From positions 124,001 through 188,000 of the forward strand of contig VDMD01000041.1 in assembly GCA_007026445.1 (NCBI GenBank): 64,000 bases of DNA. Direction: 5' to 3'. The notes under the pieces were generated by a model that was not told the DNA's origin, searched no databases, and worked only from the letters and a program-made list of their open reading frames with translations. Shown one piece after another: positions 1 to 12,166 of this stretch. Position 1 is the first letter of the stretch. Each line of letters begins with the position of its first letter. The position numbers and the translations under genes are program-made. This DNA is from Schizophyllum amplum (Eukaryota > Basidiomycota > Agaricomycetes > Agaricales > Schizophyllaceae).

Positions 1-1103
1 TCTGTGTCAGTAAGTATCGCTGAACATCACGCCTGCCTGCGCATGTGGCGGGCCAGGTCCAGGGTCCTTTTGCAAAGCCTTGCTGCTGCCAAACTTGCCC
101 TTCGAGGACTGTTCCAGGATCCCTCTGAGTCGAACGTATGTAGTCTCCCGCAGCGGACATTCCTCGAAGGTCCCTGTCCGGCTGAGCAGTACGGCTTGTG
201 CTGTACCGTGCTGTACCGTCCTTCTATCGGCTTGTCTGTGATACGCGTGGGTATAATTATTGACAATGCGCAACATGCACGTAGCTCGATTGGGCAAGGT
301 TTGTCGCTGGAATAGAAAGAAACAGCCGGCATGAATGACGAGCAATGGAGCCGATATAGCAGGCCGACAGCCATAGTAAGCCACTTGGGTTGCACTTGAA
401 GCTTGAAGCTCATGAAGGTCCGGGCGCCTCGATAAGCACCGATTGGGCTCCCAGCAGTTCTCGGCGTGTCTGCCAGATTGCTGTATCCCGAGACGGCCAT
501 TCGTCGCGGCGTAAACAAGCTTGAACAGCTATCAAGTGTCAGAGCGTGGACCAGGCGTTGACGCGACTCAACCGAAAGAAGCACCTCTTTAGACCCAGAC
601 TGGGCAGGAGCGCGTCCGGTTGGTGGAAGGCTGGCATGTGCGTTATATCCGAGTTGGCCCCGGGCATCATGGTGAGTAAGTAAGGAAGGATACGTTGAGG
701 GTGAGCGCCACAGCTCGCCGTGCGGCCGGCACGCAGGGACGACTTCCAAAATGCAGGGGCCGCTCCATCGCTGCGGTGGCAACCAACAGGCGACCAAATA
801 GAAGGAGCATCAGTGAGTGGCAGGAAGCTTCGCGTGCGCCACGTTTACTTTGTGGGTAGAGTGAACGTTACTTCGCCCGAGTTTTCGGCGGCGTGAGTAC
901 ACTGGGGCTACTTCAATTAGCTGACCCTATGTCGATATCGATAGCCATAAAATCTAATCCCACCGTCTGCCACTAGAGGAAGAGTTGCATAGAATCGACG
1001 CAAGGGCTGTCAAGAGCGTCAAGGAGAGCGGCAGAAAAAATGGACACTGCACGCAACTGGATCATCGCGAAGGCTGAACCTGTACGCGACTCTGAGTGCG
1101 GCA
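1..1103. other. No supported gene
   Basis: Several open frames cross this stretch, including a 256-codon one on the minus strand at 27-797. Their translations show no recognisable domain or pairing of splice sites and reading phase, and they overlap each other in several frames. I see no RNA gene or repeat here. Confidence 0.5.
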
Positions 1104-1648
1104 TACTATCACTGTTGCAGTGATTCAAACGATTGAGTGATTCAAAAACGCTTTATTTCTGCGATTGCGCTTCTGGACGCTATCCCACACACTCTAAAGT
1201 TTGTATGCATATACTGTAAGCTATCCAGTACCTACATGTGAAGTTAGGGAGCGAGAGGTTGCCGAGAACAACCTGCAGAAAATCGAGAGTCGCTTTGCCA
1301 GGTGTCACGAAGTGTGACGGCTCAGTTGCACCGGTCTCAGTGCTCTTCTCCCCGCCCTACTTCGCATACGGCAGTGAAATGATCTCAACTATAACTCTAG
1401 AAGCTTTGAGAAGATTTGGTCCAGGGACGACGGCGATGTCAGTCGACCAACAGTGGCGGTGACAGTGTGTCACGCTTTTGAATCACTGCGTGTTTCTTCA
1501 GATCTCCCCCGCCAGGGCCTGTACCGCGCCAAGGATATTCGGAGAGTCTTTAACTAGGTTAAAGTCAACACAGACGAAAAATCAGGACGAGAAAAGTACG
1601 GGAAGATATCGAAATCGCGTTTTTTGAATCACTGCAACAGTGATAGTA
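1104..1648. mobile_element. 545-bp non-autonomous TIR element (MITE-like)
   Basis: A 26-bp sequence at 1104-1129 recurs as a perfect reverse complement at 1623-1648. Both outer ends begin with TA, which fits the TA target duplication of Tc1/mariner-type elements, although TA may simply be part of the repeat. The core TGATTCAAA motif recurs just inside the left end (near 1137) and again near 1490 in the opposite sense. No transposase is encoded, so any mobility would need an enzyme from elsewhere. It lies about 230 bp upstream of the first BTB gene. The superfamily is an inference. Confidence 0.75.
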
Positions 1649-1877
1649 CTGACCGCCCATGTTCAACGTCATGACTTGGCGCGTCAGCGAAATGGACAGT
1701 GTGGGACGAACAAACGCACCATCTAGATGCTCGTGCAGCGTGGAATGCGCACGCGTCCCGGTCGTGCAACTGTATCCTGAAGTCCCGTGACCGCATTCTG
1801 CCGTGTGCGCGAGGTGGCTTATTAGGGCGCCTAAACGCCTTCCTTCGCTCACACCACCATCATCGATACACGAGGCC

Positions 1878-2859
1878 ATGACGAGGAACGAGACCACACA
1901 ATCCCGCCTCGCGACGGCGCCGTTCGATGACGAGGCAGCGGACGTCGTCCTGCGCAGCTCAGACGGTGTCGACTTCCGCGTCTACAAGGTCTTGCTGTCG
2001 CTCGTCTCGTCGTTCTTCCGAGACATGCTCGCGCTGCCGCACGTCGGTCAAAGAGCTTCCGATGCGGGTGATCATGCCGACTGCGGTGGGCGGCCTATCA
2101 TCGACGTCGAGGAGGACGCCAATGGGGTCGAGAAGCTGCTGCGATGGTGCGATCCGCGGTGCACACCGCCGACACTAGAGAGCTGGGAGGATGTTCAGTC
2201 CACGACACAGCTGTCCATCAAGTACGACGCACCCACTATATACCGTCGTGTCTCCGAATGCTTGCGGCACTCATCCTTTGTCCATCAGTATCCCATCCAA
2301 GTGTATGTTGTCGCGGTGCGAGCGAACAACATACAGCTAGCCCGAGCGGCAGCGAGGGAAGCTTCTTGCTTGGGTATCGCGACTTGGGCGGCGTGCAGCG
2401 AGCTGGCGTACATACCGGCATCGGAGTTTCAGCGCCTCCTCCGCTATCACCTCGCTCGCTCTGCAAGAGCGGTAGAGATTGTCGAAAAATGGGCGAAGTC
2501 GGGCGCCTGGGCTCCGAGATTCTGGATCCACAACGGTCATTCCTCTGTCGGGGGAGTCCATTTGTGCCGGGGAGAGTGGTGGCGAGAATACATACAGAAG
2601 ATGCGCGCGCACGTGGAAAAATACCCAAAGGGCTCTGCTGTTCAGGAACCAGGTTTCTTGCTGGTTTCAAGCTCGCATGACAATTGGTGGTGTCCGAACT
2701 GTGATGGTCGTGCTGAAGCGCATACGGCACGCTTCATCATAGACCTTGCCAAGGAGCTGGACAAGGAGTTGGACAAGGTCAGTTCAGATACTCGTCTTGA
2801 GAATGGTTACATATTAACGTTCTCACTCACATGCATAGGTCGAACTGAATTTTGATTGA
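1878..2859 (+). CDS. BTB/POZ domain protein, tandem copy 1
   Basis: Model: exons 1878-2777 and 2839-2859, 306 residues. Residues about 16-95 form a BTB/POZ fold: the stretch from ADVVLRSSDGVDFRVYKVLL is the usual start of the domain (substrate strand, then the hydrophobic helix leading to SSFFRDML). The rest is a helical basidiomycete-specific region without a named domain. BTB proteins dimerise and often serve as CUL3 adaptors, but no BACK, Kelch or MATH domain is visible, so the role is unknown. The terminal intron is phase 0 and leaves a six-codon last exon (VELNFD); the two downstream paralogues have the same arrangement. The first ATG in frame that precedes the domain was chosen. The ~100 bp upstream, including a CACCACCATCATCG-like tract before the ATG, is shared with copy 2, so the promoter was duplicated with the gene. 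Confidence 0.85.
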
Positions 2860-3778
2860 CGGAGAGTCGGATATTACCAAGAGGAATGGCATTCCACCTA
2901 GGTCCGTATGTCTTGTATATGTCCTGTGAATGTTGTGCAGTGCGTTTGCGCACGGATAATTTGACGATCTGATATGCTATCAACTTGATGTCCATTGCAC
3001 GCACCGAGCCGTTTGTAAGACCCAGATCTAGAACGAGGTGAGCCTATCGCTGGACTTTGCGTTACGCGCCTGATTGGGCCCATGATCAATGAAGAGCTGC
3101 AAGAACTCAATGTGTTTCCTGCTCAACGCCGAGTGGTATATCACGCAAGTTGGGGAGGTCGCATAGGACTCGCGCAAGCCTGGAGTAGTCCACCACCATT
3201 CAGTTGACGATCTTGCGCTGGTGACAGAGCAGGGCGGTCAATATGTCGAGCGCAAAGGTTACTGTCAATCAGAAGCTGAACGATGCGAACACGATTGCAG
3301 TCAGTGGAACATATTATGACGTTCGCGGCGAATTCATCGCTATGTTCCGTTTCAAGATGGCCCTCGAACGTACTATCCCAAAATCTGAGCAGGCGCTTGA
3401 GACGTTAGTTGTTTACTCGACGATATACTACATGCCTCGCTCACCGCATTTCCGTATTCGGCTACAGCTGACTTTCTGAGCGCGTTTGCTTCGACATCTT
3501 GATGTTGAGGTTGATTGTATGCGTACAACTCGCATTTGGATGTTCTGCTGGCATTGGGACGTGGTCATTGACTTCACGCATTAGTTAAATGTATAGACTC
3601 TGTCGAACAGACACACCATCTGCATGATAAAGCAGCACTGAACGTCCACGCGCCGCCGTCGCGCATCTGAGCTCAAGTCCCGTGATCGCATTCCGAGAAG
3701 CGCGAGGCAGCATACTCGGGCGCCTAAACGCCTTCCTTCGCTCCCACCACCACCACCACCATCGCGATACACGAGGTC
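2860..3778. other. Spacer between BTB copies 1 and 2
   Basis: The last ~120 bp before 3779 match the region upstream of copy 1, with CCTTCCTTCGCTC followed by a CCACCA/T repeat, and are presumably the duplicated promoter and leader. A 78-codon open frame at 3243-3479 has no recognisable features. Nothing else is supported. Confidence 0.5.
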
Positions 3779-4762
3779 ATGACGCATAACGAAAACACCC
3801 AGCCCCGCCTCGCCACGGCACCCTTCGACGACGAGGCAGCAGACATTATCCTGCGTAGCTCAGACGGTGTCGACTTCCGCGTCCACAAGGTCTTGCTATC
3901 CCTCGTCTCGTCGTTCTTCCGCGACATGTTCGCGCTGCCGCATGTCGGTCGAGCGCTGAGCGATGACAGCGATCGCGGTCAAGACAAGGAGGGGAGACCA
4001 GTGGTCGAAGTTGAGGAGGACAGCGCCAACTTGGAGAAGCTCCTGCGCTGCTGCGATCCGCGCTGCACGCCGCATGCGCTGGACAGCTGGGACGACGTCA
4101 GTGCGATTATGAATCTCGCCATCAAGTACGACGCACCCTGTGTATCTCGTCATGTCGGCGAGTGCCTCCACGGGTCGTCCTTCGTCGCCGAGACGCCTCT
4201 CCAGGTGTACGCCCTCGCAGTGCGGATTGGCAACCGAAAGCTGGCACAGATGGCGGCGGCGGAGGCGTCACGCGCGGGTATCGCCAACTGGGAATACTGC
4301 AAAGAGCTGGGGAACATACCGGCATCGGCGTACCATCACCTGGTTGCCTACCATATTGCTCGCGCACAAGCAGCAGTGAAAGTGTTGGATGGTTGCACCG
4401 AGCGCTCAATCAGTTGGCCTGACATCGCGTCGGGTGCCAGTACGCTCGGCAGACCAATGCAGAAACACGCTTCTAGATCGTATGCTTGCGATACCTCTTG
4501 GTGGTCAGAGTACATCCTGTTGATTCGTGGAGGAGTGGAAAAATATCCAGGGCGTTCTCTTTTGACCCAGGCGTTCACCATTGACATGAGCAGATGCGCA
4601 TGTACTGACTGCAAAGTCCACATCTACGAATATACCGCCAAATTTGTCCTGGAGCTCGCAGCAGCGCTGGATAAGGCAGTGAGGCAGGTCAGTCTGCCAC
4701 TTCCATGAGTTGACCAGGGCTCACCCCATATGCAACAGGTTGATTTGCAGCTGGAATTCTGA
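3779..4762 (+). CDS. BTB/POZ domain protein, tandem copy 2
   Basis: Model: exons 3779-4687 and 4739-4762, 310 residues. It is a close paralogue of the gene at 1878, nearly identical over the first 55 residues (FDDEAAD...LRSSDGVDFRV) and diverging after residue 60. A second block follows around the CDPRCTP motif, then a helical region with KYDAP, ASR/AREA and an IPAS motif. The BTB domain occupies about residues 16-100. The final intron is phase 0 and the last exon encodes VDLQLEF, matching the VxLxxEF-type end of the other copies. No transmembrane or signal segment is visible. A role as an adaptor for a cullin ligase or in transcription is possible from the family but is not shown by the sequence. 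Confidence 0.87.
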
Positions 4763-5021
4763 TGCGTCTGAGTCCAGATGGATGGGATAGAACGTATTCT
4801 GCACAGATATGCTGTACCGATTGCGGTTGACCGCTGGTTTCCCTCGAAGAAGGGCCCAAAAAAAGGCATGGCAATTTAGCACTTCTGGTGACTGAGAGGC
4901 AACACTGACATTAGACGAGTAAACAAAAGGAAACAGTCACTGGCTGACCCGTGATGCGACCTCACGTGAACCGTGGGCGCGTCGGAAGAGCGCAAAGCAG
5001 CGTGCCTTCGAAGACGCGACC

Positions 5022-6053
5022 ATGAGCGCCGCAAAACCCAGACAGATTTGCAAAGCCGGCAGTCCATTCAAAGACGAAGGAGGTGACCTCGTTCTCAGGA
5101 CCTGCGACGGTGTTGATTTCCTGATCCACCGCATACTGTTGGTCCTCACCTCGACTGTCTTCCAGGATATGTTCTCGTTTACCGCAAGTCGACTCCTCTA
5201 CATCCGACGGCGATCAACCCGATCGTGGCACATCGGCCATACCGATAGTCGACATCGTAGAGAGCGCCCGGTCGCTACACCTCCTGATGAGTTGGTGTGA
5301 CCCGCGGCTCGCCGTGTCCTTGACGCGCTGGGAGGACATCAGTACATTGATGACTCTCGCTGACAAGTACGACATGCCTGATGTCCTGCGCGGGCTTGCA
5401 CAACACTTGCAAACGCCGTCGTCATCTATCGTCAGCCAGCGGCCTGTCGCTGCGTATGCTGTCGCTATACGGGTCAAGGATCGCGCACTTGCGGTGCTGG
5501 CGGCGAGGCACGCGGTCCGCTTGGGGGCGAAGAACTGGCCAGAAGAGCAGGAGTTGAAGAACATCGACGCCCTCGCCTACCATCACCTCCTCACCTACTA
5601 CTTCGATTGTGGGAAGCTAGCAGCAAACCTATTCAGATACAACAACGGATACAGCATCCTCATTCACAGAAAAACGCGAAACTGGCTCCCAAAGAAGCCA
5701 ATCTGGGAGAGCTGCACATACGACAAAGACCGTCTTGTCCATTCGAAAGACTGTATACTCGAAGGTGAATGGCCCGCTTATGTCGCCGCAATCGCTGCAA
5801 ACGTCGAGATCTATCCTGCGGGTGCCACCGTGCTCGATATGGGCATATCAAGAACGGTCGACATCTCGGAAGAGCCGCCCATGAGGGCGTGTAGCCAATG
5901 CTGGCAAACTTGTCAAGATGACTTGGCGCGGATCAGAGCTGAGATCGCGCGGGACCTCGATAATGAATTTGAAGGGGTGAGTGAGTAGTTCTCTTACTAT
6001 GGTGTTGCGCTCACCCTGCTGAATAGGTCCACTTGGTCACCGAGTTCAAATGA
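5022..6053 (+). pseudogene. BTB/POZ domain protein, tandem copy 3, frameshifted
   Basis: The BTB domain starts at the ATG at 5022 (GDLVLRTCDGVDFLIHRILL) but the frame is lost near 5184, just after the DMFSF motif that corresponds to DMFAL in copy 2. The original frame ends at a stop at 5298-5300. Homology resumes one base out of phase from 5185 (PIVDIVESARS, then MSWCDPR, KYDMPD and the rest) to 5976. A 50-nt phase-0 intron (5977-6026) follows, with a last exon 6027-6053 encoding VHLVTEFK, as in the other two copies. No GT-AG pair can bridge the lesion: the only candidate would be 18 nt long. It is therefore either a one-base indel pseudogene or a sequencing error. Without the indel the protein would be about 326 residues. 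It is more diverged than copies 1 and 2. Confidence 0.75.
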
Positions 6054-6302
6054 AAACCAGGATTCACTGCCGGAGAGATTCGGCAATATTTCTTTGTTGA
6101 GGTTGAAGAAGTGAAGAAATGTGAAGGGTTTGCAGGAGCTCGAGAGGAAGTGGAGGAAATGGAAGGTGGATTTCGAATTACAAATTGTACGCCATTTGTG
6201 ACAGAACGCGAACGCATCGCGATCACGTGTAGTCACAGGTCGCCTTGCCTCTTGCCATCATCGTGTTGAAAAGGCTGCGGCCCGACGGGTTCGACGTTTA
6301 CG

Positions 6303-9300
6303 ATGGCGATAATCTCAGAAACTCCCTCTCGCATATGGCGCCGAATCCAGGATGGCGAGGAACGAGACATGCCTTCCCTGCCCTCGCTTCCCGCCTTTGA
6401 AGACTCCGCAATGGTAGACCCGGACACCAGCAGCCACCACGAAGACGAGTCCTCCGACAACTTGAGCAGTATATCTACTCCTATAACCTCGACCCCCGCA
6501 CCGGCTACCTCTCATCACACCACGGCATCGACGATATACGGACACTCTGGCACTGCGAGCGCGACACGGTTCGCAAACTCGATTCGCTCAAGCAGGTCTT
6601 CAATGGCGGGCTATATATCTTCCAAAAGCATTTCAAGGCTGCCTCAGCACGAAAGCTTTGACGTCAGTGCGATACCATCACTACCTGCGCCAGACAATTC
6701 CGACGACGAGCTGGACGAAAGCAGGGACAGTGTTCCCAACGCGTATCTTCCGCCGCAGGACACACAACATGAAGGCGAATACGACGACCTGTCTATCACT
6801 GATGCTTTGCGGTCCGTCAGTCGCAGCGGCTCTCCCGCATTCTCAGCGCGGGACTACAGAGACGAGGCGACGCCGAAGAAGAAGATGATGGACAGCTACG
6901 TGGATGTCTCCGTCTCACTGCGCTCAGAACCCAAAGTGCGTTTCACCTATCTCATGTGCGAAGAACCTATCTGACTTGCGAGATGCAGCCCTCGCCCTTC
7001 AAGAACATATCTCACCGACGGCCTCCATCGCGTATGCGTACCCCATCTTTATCTCGCACATCCTCAACTGGCGCGTCTTCCCCCACTCACTCAACCCCGA
7101 GAAGCAACCGCTCTTCACGAAACGTATATTCCCCGTCAGAATCGCCTGTTCAAGCGGCGGCTATCCCCCTGCCACCCTCTAACAACGCATCGCCTGCTAT
7201 CGAACGGGACTACGAAGACGAGCGACATAGCGAAGGACCATCTCTGCACGAGAGTGACTCGATGGAGATCACCGATATTCATCAGTCGCCTGTGCAGACA
7301 CAGTCCGAGGATGAGGAGCGGGATTATTCGCACCGCTCTCACGATGGCCAACCAGAGAATTCGTCGCGCTCTAGAGATAGTCATGACTCACGTGAGCCTA
7401 CTTTCTCATCGGAAGAGGAACATGGAGACGACGGCCATCGCGAAGTCTCTCCCGCAGAGACTTCGCTCACATACACGCCCACCCCAGCCTTCCCTCGACC
7501 TCGGGCTCGCTTTGACCTGCCACCCCCGCCGAACAACCTTCTCTCGACGCCCAAGCCCCATCAACAGACCGACGAGGAGGAGAATCCGTTGACGACCCCT
7601 TACACGCGTCGCAAGTCCTTCCTCCTGTCTGTCATAAATTCAACCGCACGCCCTCGCATACGGTTGACCGGGACTCCATACCGCGCCGCCGTACCCGAGA
7701 CGCCGGGAAACGAAACAGCCATGTCGGACGCGCCAGGAAACGAGACGGCTACGTCGCACGCGCCGGGCACGCTGCCGCGGGCGAACCTGCAGGTCGCGTT
7801 TGCCGGTGTGACACCGCGTCCACCGCGCGCGCCACCTATCGGTCGGCGTATGTCGCATCCTCTCTCACAGACGTTCTTCCCGTCGCCTCCTTCCGCGACT
7901 GGCTCGGCAGCCGGGTCGTCCGATTCCGAGGGGCAGGCACTTAACGAGGGCGCCTCTATGATTTCGACTGCATCTTCTCACGACCTCATGACCAACCACC
8001 GCGCGAACTTGTCCTTCGACCCCGCCATGGGCCTTCAAAGTGCGGCTGATGGCCACGGTATCGGCCGCTTCAACGCGGGCAAGTTGAACAACTACCTGCA
8101 TGGCCTGAATCGGCGACTGCAGGAGGAGAACGAGGCCCTCGTTTCGCGGCTGACCAGGATGGAGGAGGAACGCCGGGCAGGAGGCGAGGCCAGCGATCCT
8201 GCAGCTAGTAACGCCTTACGACGCTTGAGTACTGGAAGCAATCGCCGCATCAGCGCCGGGAGCACGCTCAGCGGCGTCCGCGAGGACGTCGGGGGCGAGG
8301 GCTGGATGGAGGAGAAGGCAGAGCTTGAGGAGATCATCGACACGTACAAGACCGAACGCGAGCATGCCCTGGACGAGAAGGTCAAGGCAGAGCAAGCTCT
8401 GGCGGGCGAGCGCGCGGAAAGGGCCCGGGACAAGGACCGCTGGCGTGACAAGATGACCGAGGTAGAGAAGGGTGTTGAGGCTATCGTCACGGATCTCGAG
8501 AACAAGGCGCGCCAGGCGGAAAGTCGTCTAAAGGATCTTGAAACGGAGCACAAGCGCGCGACGAAGGACCTCGAACGCAAGGTCATGCAAGTGGAGATCG
8601 AGCGTGACGACGCCGTGGATCGCGCAGAGAAGGCCGAGAGCGCGCTCGAGGACGACAAGGATCTCGGCGGCGAGTTGCATGAAGTCAACGTGCACCTGAG
8701 CCAGGTCAGCGCGGAGCTGCGCAACGCCAAGATGCAGATCAAGCAGCTCGAGGACGAGGTGCTCCTCTCCCAGGACAAGATCGACGATCTCCAGAAACAG
8801 CTGGAGGAGGAGAAGAATGTCAACGAGGAGCTGGAGCAGGACCTGCGAGCGCGTGAGCAGGAGCTGGCGAGGGAGCGCAACACAACGGAAGACGTGCGCG
8901 AACACCTTGATCAGGCGCAGAGCGACCTCCGGCAAGCCCAGGGCGAGCTGCGCAAGGCTCAGGACGAACTCAGTGCCACAAAGGACTTCGTCTCCGAGCT
9001 CGAGGACGCCGCAGCGGCTGCGACGGAGCGCATTGAGAACCTGGAATTTGCTATAGCAGGAGCGGAAGACCACATCCGTGCGAAGGAAGCCGAGTACGAG
9101 GCCGCCAACGACAAGATTGAGCAGCTCGAGAGCGATGCACAGCGCAGCGCCGGCATGGCGCAGCAAAACGAAGAGGCTCTTGACGCAGCGGAGCAGCAGA
9201 TGCAGGACGACGACGAGACGATTGTGCAGCTTAAAGCCAAGGTTGCCTCCCTCGAGCGTGAGCTAGAGCGCGCACACGACATAGCCATGAACAAAACGCC

Positions 9301-11869
9301 GTCGGAGCACTCCGCTTTCGGCCGCCCATCCGACTCAGAGATCCAGGCACTTGAAGACGAGGTGGACGAGGCGAACAAGGAGATTGCACGTCTTACCACG
9401 CTGTTGGAGCAGTCGCCGGCGCGCAAGGCGATTGAGAAGGCGAAGGACACGCGCATCGAGATACTCGAGAAGGAGAAGGAGGAGCTGCTGGAGCGCAATC
9501 GCGCGCTGCGAATGACGGTGAATGAGATGAACACGCCGAGCAAGATGATCAACCAGAGTGGGATCTCGCCGTTCGCCCGCCATGCCATCAATGTGTCTAT
9601 GCGTATGCCGAAGACGCCAGGGACACCACTGAGAGATGTAAGTCGCGCACGCCTTCATTATGACTTCGCTGACGCTGTGAACAGATGTCATGGCTCAACT
9701 CGACTCGCGCGGACTCGACGCATGCGCCTTTAGTTGCCGAGATTGAGCGCCTGCAGAACGAGCTCAATCGCGCGAACGACAGCATCGACGACAAGCTTGA
9801 CAAGCTCGAAGACGCCGGACTCGGCGTCGTGGGTCTGACCAAGAAGCTTGCAGAAGCTCGCGGCAGGATACGTACTTTGGAAGCTGAGCTTGCGCGCATG
9901 TCTCGTCAAGAGGAGCGCCGAGTGAAGCGGCTGCAACGCCTCCGCTGCCAGAAATGTAAGGTCAAGGTTGACGCTTCGAGCGTCAATGCCAACGAGAGGT
10001 GAGTGATTGTTGACTTTCTTATAAAGGGTGTACATTGACATATATGCCACAGTACGTTCGACTTGGGCGCCAGCCAGTCATCGATGCCGGACGAGCCGCC
10101 AACGCCGCCAACCAAGACCAGCAACGCGCTTCGGTCTGACCTTCGCACCCTCAACGAGGAACTGGCCCGTACCAAGAAATCGTGGGACGATGAACGGCGC
10201 AAACTCGTGGGCGAGAAGACCGCCCTGCAGGATGCGGCGAACAGGCTCAATGCGCAGATCCGGGAAGAGGCTAAGAAGGCTGCCGCAGAAGCGAAGAAGG
10301 CCGCGGCTGAGGCGATGAAGTCGGCTACGGGCGAGCGTACGCGGGCAGGCGTTCAAGGCGAGCTAGACCAGGCCAAGCTGACGATTGCGGAGCTGGAAGG
10401 CACGCTGAAAGCGGAGCGGGCGAGGTTGCGTGCTATGATGACGGATCAGAGTCATGCGGAGAGGGAACGCGATCAAGTCGTCGCGCAGATGCAGAGGACG
10501 GAGGAGGTCAGTGGAGTAGACTTCCTTTCTGATTGTCGCTTAACATTTTCATAGGACATGGAGGACGTGCGCCAGCAGCTAAACAAGTTCAAGAAGGAGA
10601 ATCATGACTTGGAGAGGGAGCTACGAGGTATGCTGTGTGCTGCTATATGCGTGGTGGTTTATAAATGCTCGATTAGTGAACGCCAATGCCGAGCAGAAAG
10701 CTCGCTTGCTCGAGGCCCGCGTTAGCGAGAACGCTGCGACTATCGAGCAGCTCCGCCAGGAACGCTCCATGCTTGCGACCGATCACAAAGAGCTGCAGAA
10801 GCGTTTCTCCGAGACTTCAGAGGTAAGTGTCTCTATCAATGGAATATGCAACGTCTCGCTCACCCTAACGTCAGCGTGCAAACCGTCTGCACGACCAGTA
10901 TCTCAAGTCGCAAACCTCACACGACGATCGGCGCCACCAGCTCGACCTGCACCTTCTCGAGGTGGACGACCTTCGCCGAGCCCTCTCCAACCAAGCAGAC
11001 GAGCTGCACCGTGCGGAGGCTGAGCGCAACCGCATCGAAGCCGAACGCGGTGACGTTGCGAAGACGGTATCCCTGCTCGAGGCAGACCTGAAGCGCGTGC
11101 GCCGCGACGCCGAGTCGTTTGGCCGCGATCTGGAGACCCTGCGCGGCGAAAAGGAGAAGCTTGAGAACAGACGCCGCGAGGATGAGCGCGCGAAGAAGCA
11201 GGCGCAGGCGCAGATCCGCCTCTTCGCGGAGCAGATAGAGCGCCATAAGGAGGCAGCGCGAAAGGCGCGGATGGAGCTCGAGGAGCATGAGTGTGGGATG
11301 TGAGTAGCTGGGATGCTTGTCTGAACTAGGCGTTGTGAGGCTGACAATCTACTCTACAGTGATGAGGTCCAGCTGCAGGCAATCGAGATACAGCACAAGG
11401 AGGAGTGCAAGGGCCTGCTGGTGCAGATCCGGTATCTGAAGGCGAAGTTCACGCGCGAGTCGACCTTGCGCGGCGAGCTCGCGCACCAGAAACGCTATCT
11501 GCTCGTGCTGTTGGGCAAATTTGAGAAGAGGTGCGTTGATGTTTCTTGACCTCGTCCAGACGGAAGCTCACATGCATCGTCAGCGAGCGGACGATCGTCT
11601 CTGCTATTGCCCGGATAGGGTTCACAGAGTCTGCGCCTGAAGAGACGAAGCGGCCGAGGGCGCGGTCACTGCAAAGCGCCGCGCTGGCGGTCATCTTCCT
11701 TGCGCGTGCGAGGTAAGAAAAGAAGTCACTTGCTGGAATATGCCCGAGACTGACAAATGGCAACAGGCGTGCAGCGGAAGGCTGGCGAAAGCAGCGCTCG
11801 ATGAAGTCTGCAATCCAGGAAGCGTACCAGGAGGCGCGTCGGTCATCGACGCGGCAAGTGCAGAGATGA
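6303..11869 (+). CDS. Coiled-coil spindle pole body protein with PACT-type C-terminus (Pcp1/Spc110/pericentrin-like)
   Basis: Ten-exon model: 6303-6935, 6983-9637, 9685-9998, 10053-10506, 10555-10627, 10677-10822, 10875-11299, 11360-11530, 11584-11712, 11767-11869; about 1,700 residues. All joins keep phase. The first ~590 residues are Ser/Pro-rich and probably disordered, with basic TP and SP sites. A short conserved-looking segment (GRFNAGKLNNYLHGLNR) opens long heptad coiled coils that run to about residue 1560. The end (IRYLKAKFTRESTLRGELAHQKRYLL written in two parts: IRYLKAKFTRES, then ELAHQKRYLLVLLGKFE) resembles the PACT domain, which recruits pericentrin-family proteins to the centrosome or spindle pole and binds calmodulin. 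The likely role is anchoring gamma-tubulin complexes at the spindle pole body. Mto1/ApsB-like proteins are the alternative, but they lack PACT. Small introns cluster in the 3' half. Confidence 0.82.
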
Positions 11870-12166
11870 TGAACTTGAACGACTGTGATTCGACGGACGA
11901 CTGATATAATGGACGACTCTCATTCCTCGGACGACGCTGGCTGAACGATTCTTGACGTCCTTGACGAGTTGAATGTCGTCCAGCATCGTGATGTCCTTGA
12001 TGTTGTTATGCTATCTATGACTCGTTTTCTTGCATCTAGATGTAGATTAAGCACCTTGTATTCTTTTCGTGTACATGTAGATGAATATTTCTCTGTTCAA
12101 GACTGCGTGCGATACAGGGTGCTGTGGGATATTTCTGAAGATAAACGACGACCAATCTTGTCAATG

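Noticed and set aside
27..797. 256-codon open frame on the minus strand
   Set aside because: No domain, no family resemblance, overlapping open frames on both strands, and amino acid composition that does not look like its neighbours.
3243..3479. 78-codon frame between two BTB genes
   Set aside because: No recognisable features and no splice context; the start is weak.
5166..5190. An 18-nt intron that would repair the third BTB gene
   Set aside because: Far below the smallest intron otherwise seen here (about 45 nt).
8092..9591. Long Ser/Leu-rich frames antisense to the coiled-coil gene
   Set aside because: They are shadows of the heptad-rich coding strand; the sense frame continues across all exons with intron phases kept.
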